Shown piece after piece: positions 56,547-64,000 of a DNA stretch of 64,000 nt. The DNA comes from Charina bottae (Eukaryota; Chordata; Lepidosauria; Squamata; Charinaidae). The DNA lies in NCBI GenBank assembly GCA_023362775.1, contig JALMGJ010000005.1, forward strand, positions 43,607,463 through 43,671,462. The letters run 5' to 3'. Position 1 is the stretch's first letter. Every line of letters begins with the position of its first letter. The notes below the pieces were generated by a model that saw only the letters and a list, made by a program, of their open reading frames with translations, ran no database searches and was not told the origin of the DNA. Made by a program: the position numbers and the translations under genes.

Positions 56547-57439
56547 GCTCCAAACATTACCTGAGATCTCTGCTATTAAACACTTATGTACAATATGTAG
56601 AACTACCCATCATAAGAGCTAGAGAACAGACCCTTGACCTGAGTCTTAAAGTTTCTTTAAATCTGCTTTCTTCAAGTTTTTTTAAAGAAGTGTATTTATT
56701 AGTGATATAAAATTGTACCTGCTATTCATAAATCCCAGAACAATTTACAAAGCATTGGCTCCCATAAATCAAAAGCATATAAAACATACTTCCAACAGGA
56801 TAATTTTTTATCTTTTGTATATAGTCACTTTGCCTTGAAGATGAATATGAAGCTCTCCTCCAAAGTGTTTGGAAGTGATGAATGAAGCAAGAGATTGGTC
56901 TGACAGGGACACAGGCAGTCATTTCATAGTACTAAGATCACATCAAGGAACCAGGATTGACAGCAGAAGGCATTATGCAATTTGTTTTTGTTTGTCTTCT
57001 TTGGTACATGCTCATGAAAAAAAATATAATTTCACCATCCAGTAATAAAGCGAGGCAAATAACTAAAGCTGGAGTGGAAATCTCCCCTTCGTATTATTTT
57101 CGGTAGGCTCCTGTAGAAGCGGTGAGTTGAGAGGTACAGTCACCTAGATGATTGTTACAGGGCCCTTTGGCAACCAAGTCCAGGGTTGACATTCCCAGGA
57201 CTACCTTGAGAAAACTTGCATTCCCATCTCTTGTTTCAGACAATAGGGTTCTGATGGCAGGCTCTTCAATGCACAAACTTGTCTTAATACTTCTTTGGTC
57301 TTTACTCTCTGATGAATAATGTCTTACGCAAACTGGGAGCTATTAGGGGACATGAGAAGAATCAGAACAGGAATGCAGCTCCAGGTCTGGTTTAGACAAA
57401 AGCTGCTTTTCCCTCTCTTCTCCTATTAGGGAAATGTAT
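56547..57439. other. AT-rich intergenic DNA
   Basis: No supported gene or element. Confidence 0.45.
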
Positions 57440-57620
57440 TACATTTTATTTATTAATTAGATTTATATCTTACTTTTCCTCCAGGAGTTCACAGTGCCTT
57501 GCTGTAGGGACCTAGCTTCCTTTTATCCCCACAACAGCAATCCTGTGAGGTAAATTGAGCTGAGAGATAGTGACTGACCCAAAGTCATCCATTGAATGCC
57601 ATGGCTGAGGATGGCCTTGG
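57440..57620 (+). repeat. SINE/L2-tail repeat fragment
   Basis: TTTATATCTTACTTTTCCTC, AGGAGTTCACAGTGCC, CCCACAACAGCAATCCTGTG and GACTGACCCAAAGTCATCC form the antisense of a squamate tRNA-SINE/L2 tail. Related to the 3.94 kb fragment. Confidence 0.65.
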
Positions 57621-57654
57621 ACCCAGGGGCATCTGCAGTGCTCTGCATGCACAT

Positions 57655-57745
57655 AAAAAAGGGGGGAGGCTTTGATCAAATGGTTGTGACTGCCATCTTG
57701 ACTTTTTTGTACCCCCACCCCCCCCGGAACACCCCTGCTTGAACC
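57655..57745. repeat. Repeat module shared with the 45.9-46.0 kb inverted repeat
   Basis: GAGGCTTTGATCAAATGGTT and GACTGCCATCTTGACTTTTT match the two arms at 45.9-46.0 kb. One copy only here. Confidence 0.55.
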
Positions 57746-59045
57746 TGGGTCTCCCTGGCCTTTGTCTAGGAGCTTAGCCATTGCCTTGGGTCTCCCAGTA
57801 CGTTGACCAAACCCAGGCCTCTATTTTTGTCTCTCCCAGTCAGTCAGTATTCAATGTCATGCCATTATTGCTGGTTTGTTTCAGGAACATTCTCCCCCAC
57901 ACCTACTTACAGTTTTTTTCTTACAGATTTTGTACACTTGCAAGGTTACCCCAAGGATACCTTGCATTCTCAATGGTGTATTTTATTTTACAATGCACAA
58001 ACATATAAATATCAGCAGGAAAAAGTAGAGCCCACATCAATAATGTCATGTTAGATCAGAAACCTCATATGTTATATTGGCGAGAAAGTGACAAACAGGA
58101 CACTGATGGGCAGCAGGAAGATGAAATGTTGTGTTGGGTGAATTTCAGTTAACCACAGAATTTTTCCTCCCAACAGGCTGGTGTTTTTTTTCCATGAAGT
58201 CTGGAGACGATGGGCATTTTATGTCAGGCATTTCCTTCTCCTACCGTTTCTTGCATCTACCTCAGTTGTTGGTTATTATTTCCTCTTGGCAGACGGGAGA
58301 GAAAAGCCTCTGTTTGGAACTTTCCTTTGAGGATTCTGGGACAGTTATATTTATTATTTATTTCTTTACTCATCACATGTATGGTCTCTCTGCTTATCTG
58401 GAGGAGGATGTTGGTTCTAGAGGCGAGGTCTATACCCCCTCCCCAAACTAAGGTTTGATCGCATACCTTGAGGTCCTCCTGTACCATCCCCAGCATCTCC
58501 CCACTCCTAACAAGTGTTTGTGAAGCTTCTGGGTATCCACAACAACTGTTCATGAAGAAGCTGTGTAAATAATGAATACAGAAGTTTAACCCTTAAGGGA
58601 GTATTTTTGGTCATAAGCCTCTTATTCCCCTAACGATATTCAGGTCTATACTAGTGAAAGATTAATGGTCTTGTTTTAAACATCTGCACAAGAAGGAAGA
58701 AAAAAGATAGTCGGGGCAAATGGCTGGGCTGAGCCAAGCAAGATGCTGACTAACCAATGGATATAATATTCTGCTTGTGTAAATTGTGCAAACGTGGGTG
58801 GACCTGTCCTCGGTGCTCTTTGCTGTTCTATGGTCCTACCTCTGGAAAGGCCCAAGGGTTTCCCACTTACCTTCTGTCCTGAGCCAGGAGTCCATGTGCA
58901 GCCACCCGCTTCCAGCTTGTAGCCTGACACAAGCAGAGAGCTGGCGCAAACATGGCTTTCATGCTAGGGACACCTGCCAAATACAAGAAACGGCTTAATA
59001 AATGGGGTGACATGTGTGCTGTTGCAGTGGGTTTGTTTTTAAATC
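57746..59045. other. Intergenic DNA
   Basis: No supported gene. Reading frames near 57781-58054 and 58131-58553 have no domain features. Confidence 0.45.
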
Positions 59046-59070
59046 GGTGGTGGTGGTGGTGGTGGTGGTG
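59046..59070. repeat. (GGT)n microsatellite
   Basis: Uninterrupted GGT trinucleotides over about 25 bp. Confidence 0.95.
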
Positions 59071-61807
59071 GATTACACTGATATATAAAGATGTATATTG
59101 GCATCACCAGGTATACTCTCCTTCCTTTACATAAGTAAAAAAAAATGCAAGGCTGCACGGGTTGGTTTTGCTTGTTTGCCAAAAAAGAAAAAGGGTAGAG
59201 AGGAAGACCCAGGTGAATGTTCATCTGACACCAGGACAAGGAAACAATTTCCTAATTTAGTTTCTTATCCAGCATACTTCCACCCTAAGCGCGATTCCAT
59301 AGCACCGAGGTTAAGGCACAGAATCTATTTTCAAAAATGGGCCATGCAATAGATAAAGCAGTAATAGAAGAACACCCCTCCTGTGCGTGTACAAGTGCAA
59401 AGTGCATTGTCTTCATCACTGGAAGACCAGAGGCACCCAGGTGCATTTCAGATTTATAAGCCATCTTATTCTGTTACATAACCCAGTACTACAAAATAAA
59501 ACCAAACACTTAACACTCAGCTGCTGAAAGACTGTTAGATTGCAGTGGGGTAAAAATCTAATCAACTAACAATTGCCGATTTTAACATTTTCCTTAAAAT
59601 GCCACATTGGATAGTAGCCTCAGTTTCCCTGTGAGTGGCCAGCAATTTCTTTGAGCTCTGATGTTGCCCAACCCAGACAAGGAACTGTAAAATGTGCTAC
59701 CAAGTCAACTGATAACATTATTTACGCAGAAGGGGCTTTTTCTCAGTCCTTAAAGAAATACTGTACATTACCCTAAGACAGGAACTAAGGGAGAGGATGA
59801 AATATATAAACGGAATGAAGATATGATTGGTTTTGGCATTATCATTTTTGGCTGAGTAACGGGGATGGGAAATTAAAACAAACCACAAAAGCCTTTCCCT
59901 GGTTCCTAGTAATACACCATCAGCTGTCTTCAGCTTGCATGAACTCTAATTTATAACTCACAAATAACTTCCTCCTTATGGCCGCTGTGATTCATAGGGC
60001 ACTGGATTTGTAAGTGACAGGTCCTCTCCACAATTTACCAGGTACTCACACTGCAGGCCCATCGAGGTCTGATTTACGGCCAAAAGTGAGGAAGGAGTTT
60101 TGGCTTTCTGCTTGCCTGGATTTGGGCAAGTGCCTTCGGAAGGGAGGTTGGGAAGGATTGCAAGCCACCCTGCTAGCTAAGCTACCAGATTAAAAAGCCA
60201 TCAAGTGGCAATGAAAATTCAGAAACAACTGTTCTCTCAGCCTGCTCTGCATCCAAATAGCAATTTAGAGGCAGAGACCACATTTCTTTGTTATTGCTGA
60301 TGGGTTGGGTATTCCTTTCTGTAATTTGGGGGAGCAAGAGTTGTGTAATAATTAGAGTTTTACATTTAAAGTCATCATATCTCTCTTACTATAGTAAGCT
60401 ATCTACATTTTGAAGGCAAGGCTGCTGAGAATGCCAAGATCTTATAGCATCATTGCTGACATGAAAGGAGCTTAAGTCCAAATATCTTATGCAGGCCCAC
60501 ATATACAGTACAGTAGGTGTCCAATGTAAGCTATGATGATATCAACATGACAATGTGCACTATGACATTATTGCACAAAAGATGTGGTTATGTAGTTTTC
60601 ACCAATTGCATCACGACACCTGTGACAGGTGTGTATATTGTAGTTGCACTGCGATATAATTTGTACATATATTCAATTGTCCCCATCTTGTTCTTCCACG
60701 TGGATGCCCATGAACACACATATATACAGTATCCCCAAGATAAGGCCACCTACTCTTTATTCTCTCATTTAATTGAGCTGAGATGCACATGCACATTTAT
60801 TCAACATTTGTCAAATCCAAAATGGATTCTGAACAAATATTCAAAATGGATCAGGTTTTTTTTTCATGTTAGGCTTTACTACAAAATCCTTTCCTTACTG
60901 TTGTTGACATTTCTTGATTGTTTTCATTTTGGCATGCATCAAATATAAAATCTCCTAAAAGCTATCAGCTGTTGAATACTAAATACCATTGCCAGGTATC
61001 AAATAATTTCAAATACTAAGTGCCCATAAAGTAAAGGATATGTGGATGTGCCCATTGACAGACTAGGTGGCAGAAACAAGATTGGAGGAGACACCTGGAT
61101 TATCTCAAGCTTCATGTAACCTCACACTTCATTTCTCTGGTTAAATCTAACGGAGATGTTGATGTACTTAAGATGGGGAAAGTACAACTTCTGCTATTCT
61201 GAATCCAACATAATGAGTCCTTTGCATGGGTTCAAGAGTGGCAAATCCAGAGACTGGTGTGGTGTGTGACTTAAATCTATCAAAATCATTAAGAATCACT
61301 TGGAAGAGGACAACTTCCACAGGAACCAGTAAACCTTATTTCTAAATAAATATACTTAGGATTGCTCTGACAGTAAGAAAATAGAACAATGGCTATTTTT
61401 CTCTTGCACAGAATACAGGTTTTCTGCATCCACAAGTAGCAATCTGTGGCATTCACAGCAAGCCATGAAGAAAGAGAAATGAGGACACACAAACAGTAAC
61501 GTCATCATGCAAATCCCCCCTTTACTTACTTGCATCCCCGCATGTGATGTGAATACTAAGTCATTGTATTTGTGTCACAGTGACATGATGCACATTTCAT
61601 CACTTGCCCCAGTGGAGACATCCATGGTAGCAATTGCTATTTTAGTAAGCTAGCACTCTTGAAATTACCCAGCTGAATATTCTTGTTATATTTGAATACA
61701 GATACCCTGACTTTCCTCTATGCATGCAAGGCTGCAGACGTGTTCTTTCTTCATTCCTTACTTTTGACAGAAATTCTTTATACGTTAGGCTGAGAGGTAG
61801 GTTTCAA
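59071..61807. other. AT-rich intergenic DNA
   Basis: No supported gene. The 143-codon frame at 60517-60948 is rich in hydrophobic and aromatic residues from AT-rich sequence and lacks a promoter or domain. Confidence 0.45.
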
Positions 61808-62009
61808 CAGGGGTGGGGAACCTTTTTTCTGCCAAGGGCCATTTGGATATTTATAACCGGGGACCGGGGGGCGGGGTTTCTGGGATTTCCACGGACCGGG
61901 GGCCAGAGTTTGCGGGCGGGAGCCAATCACAAGCACTGGGGAGCGGGGTTTGCGGGCGGGAGCCCCGCGGGCCTTATATGGCCCGCGGGCCTGATGTTGC
62001 CCACCCCTG
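61808..62009. mobile_element. hAT-like nonautonomous DNA transposon
   Basis: Ends CAGGGGTGGGGAACC and GATGTTGCCCACCCCTG form inverted terminal repeats of hAT type. The interior is G/C-rich with two related units around GGGGTTTGCGGGCGGGAGCC. The flanking 8-mers GGTTTCAA and GCCTAGAG do not match, so the duplication has decayed or the ends were altered. Confidence 0.75.
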
Positions 62010-64000
62010 GCCTAGAGTCACCCATGATAAGGGGGTGACTGAAGGGGGACTATGCTCAATGTGTCACCAATCCTACTAGTGTTGCACTTTAACCATTGTA
62101 ATATACTGGCTGTTAGTGGTGTAACAAGTACTAGTGATGCCACTGGTGGTTTAAGTGAAGTAAGCTTTCTACTGTGAGAAACAAGGCTTTATGGTTTCAA
62201 AAAGACGTTTTCCTTCTACCATATTGTCTCTTTTTTCTTTATTACTAATGGCATGACTCTATATCCATGGCACAGTTTTCCATGTAGCACTGTAGTAAGT
62301 TAGTGTTATCATTAGTAACTGCATAAATAAAATATAAACACAACTTTCTGGAGCACCACTAGATATATAATTATTATCAGTTCATGTAGTCTGTGTATAC
62401 TTAGAAGAGCCTTTTTAACCTGAAGCTTTTCCAATAGCTTGGACCACTGTGTGTACCATTTCCTGTTCTTTAGGGCTAGCCACTAGTGGACAGGACTGAT
62501 GGGAACTAGACTAATACATCCAGATGCCAGACAGCAAAAGATTTGAAATTTGTTGAGATAAGGGAAGGCAACTTATGACTCCAAGGTCATTTGTCATTTT
62601 CCAATCCCTTTTCCGCAGCCACCCAACCCCACCATTGAAAATAATTGCTAAAAATTGGTACTGGGTTTCCTGATATTTTGAAGTAGGAAAGGGTTAAAAA
62701 AGGTAGAATGGCTTTAAAAACAGACAAAAATCCATCCCCCCTCCTCCATGCCTTATAAAACCTGAAAATACTGGTTCCATTTCATATGCATAACATGGTC
62801 CTGCCCACTGTGTTTTTCAGCCTCAGCTAACAAAGGTTTGCCCATTCCTGATCTGAAAGCCAAGGAAAAGACCATAATGCATGGCAAAACTCAGTTCATG
62901 CTACTCATTACACCTGGCCACAAAACGTTTGCTCATCCTGATCTAGATGGCCTTCCCTACTTTGAGCTGTAGAGTAGTTATACAATTTCAAACAAAAATT
63001 ACAACTACTCCAGTTCTTTCCTTTGATGGTTTTGCTCGCATGCAATATTGAAGCCTAAGTTTTCCACAGAAATCATGATTCCTATTGGATTTCTGCCTAG
63101 TATCAAATTCTGATTTCACCCATCTACCTTACAGGATGACTCAGAATTAATCTATTTGTTAACCTTGATTCCACTCCTGTAAAATGGAAATACTGTACTA
63201 CTATATAACATAGTGCACAGGTTTGTTCCATATAAGCATATCATTCTGTCTATAACAAGATCTGGATCTATGCGTATTTTTATTGTTACCTTTGAAATTC
63301 ACTCTGGCTCCTTATTATGTTCCATTTCTAAAAAAGCGTATCCATCTCAGAACATTTGTCTTGTCATGGCATCTCTTTTTGCAAAACAGAACCTTCTACT
63401 TCTACCCAGTTTGAGAAGCAGGTTTTACTATCCTTTGATACCTTCAAAGAAGCCCTGCCTGACTTTCATAGGCCATTCAACTAAGGACTGAGTGCCACCT
63501 GCTGAACTCAGCAGAGTGCTACATGTGTTTGCATTTCTAAAGATTAAAAAAAAACCACCATCATCTGGACCAGCACCGGTAAAAGTATCCATAAAGTTTT
63601 ATCTGCACTAGGTTGTTAATGTGGGTCATATACCTCTCTAAAACATGTTTAAAGCCACACAAAAGCCCTATCATTTCAGATGTCACCATTTTTGGCACAG
63701 TGATCAGCCTCTGGTAATTTATTTTCTTGTTTACCTACAAGATGATTAGATGTCTTCCTGGATCAGGCCAAAAATTCATCCAGTTGAGCATCTGAGCTTC
63801 TGTGTTAATTAACAAGGCACTTCTGAGAGGTTCATAACACAGCCAAATATAGAAGCCCTGCCCAGATGCTTGATGCCTGGGAACCGATATTCAGGAGACC
63901 ACTACCTCTGATGTTTGATTTACCTATCCAGCAATAGAATTGTTCTCTATGAATTCAAGCCACTTGCCTAACCATGTAAGTCAGTGGCCATAGCCATAGT
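62010..64000. other. AT-rich intergenic DNA
   Basis: No supported gene. A weak fragment of the second hAT-like family may lie near 62420-62530. TLX1 is expected further right by synteny but is not in the window. Confidence 0.45.

Noticed and set aside
60517..60948. 143-codon open frame
   Set aside because: AT-rich chance frame rich in hydrophobic residues, without promoter, splice context or domain.
1..64000. CRISPR array, operon or phage-like system
   Set aside because: No regularly spaced repeats, no bacterial gene organisation; all repeats are eukaryotic SINEs, LINEs, DNA elements or microsatellites.
62010..64000. TLX1 exons at the right edge
   Set aside because: Expected further right by synteny, but no homeodomain or other TLX1-like coding sequence is present in the window.

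Overview
The window is vertebrate nuclear DNA, most likely from a squamate reptile (lizard or snake, probably Toxicofera). It carries tRNA-derived Sauria-type SINEs ending in CCTTTACC, a 5S-rRNA-derived SINE, CR1 and L2 LINE remnants with reverse-transcriptase signatures, and many copies of a palindromic hAT-like element that is common in squamates. Base composition swings between AT-rich gene-desert DNA and strong CpG islands. There is no bacterial-style gene organisation and no CRISPR array.

Only one protein-coding gene can be supported: LBX1 (ladybird homeobox 1), plus strand, two coding exons (28751-29075 and 29861-30345) separated by a 785-bp GT-AG intron. It encodes a 269-residue homeodomain transcription factor with an N-terminal EH1 repressor motif, a homeodomain at residues 125-184 and an acidic tail. 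CpG-rich DNA surrounds it, an AT-rich candidate promoter lies upstream (27.86-28.12 kb), and poly(A) signals follow the stop. By vertebrate synteny (TLX1 - LBX1 - BTRC, LBX1 transcribed toward TLX1), the left side should face BTRC and the right side TLX1. Neither neighbour is visible here.

Layout. 1-11 kb: AT-rich intergenic DNA with SINEs, hAT-like palindromes and an L2 LINE interrupted by a Sauria SINE with a perfect 14-bp target duplication. 11-28 kb: alternating CpG islands (11.2-12.0, 15.1-15.8, 20.2-21.0, 24.4-25.1 kb) and repeats, with promoter-like motif clusters at 23.5-23.7 and 24.4-24.9 kb. 28-31 kb: LBX1. 31-36 kb: CpG-rich 3' flank. 36-43 kb: degraded repeats and AT-rich DNA. 43.7-48.6 kb: a dense block of candidate enhancers (AT-rich, homeodomain/POU/TCF-like motifs) mixed with CpG islands. 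48.6-64 kb: gene desert with SINEs, a CR1 LINE, a second Sauria SINE, DNA-transposon remnants and two more candidate conserved elements.

The architecture is that of a developmental regulator: one compact transcription-factor gene in a large regulatory domain. Enhancer and promoter calls rest on composition, absence of repeats and motif content; no cross-species alignment was possible. I did not find a convincing previously undescribed biological system. The most useful leads are the candidate promoter with NRF1 and BANP motifs near 24.45 kb, the enhancer-like blocks at 44.4-48.1 kb and 54.3-54.8 kb, and the hAT-like snap-back elements.
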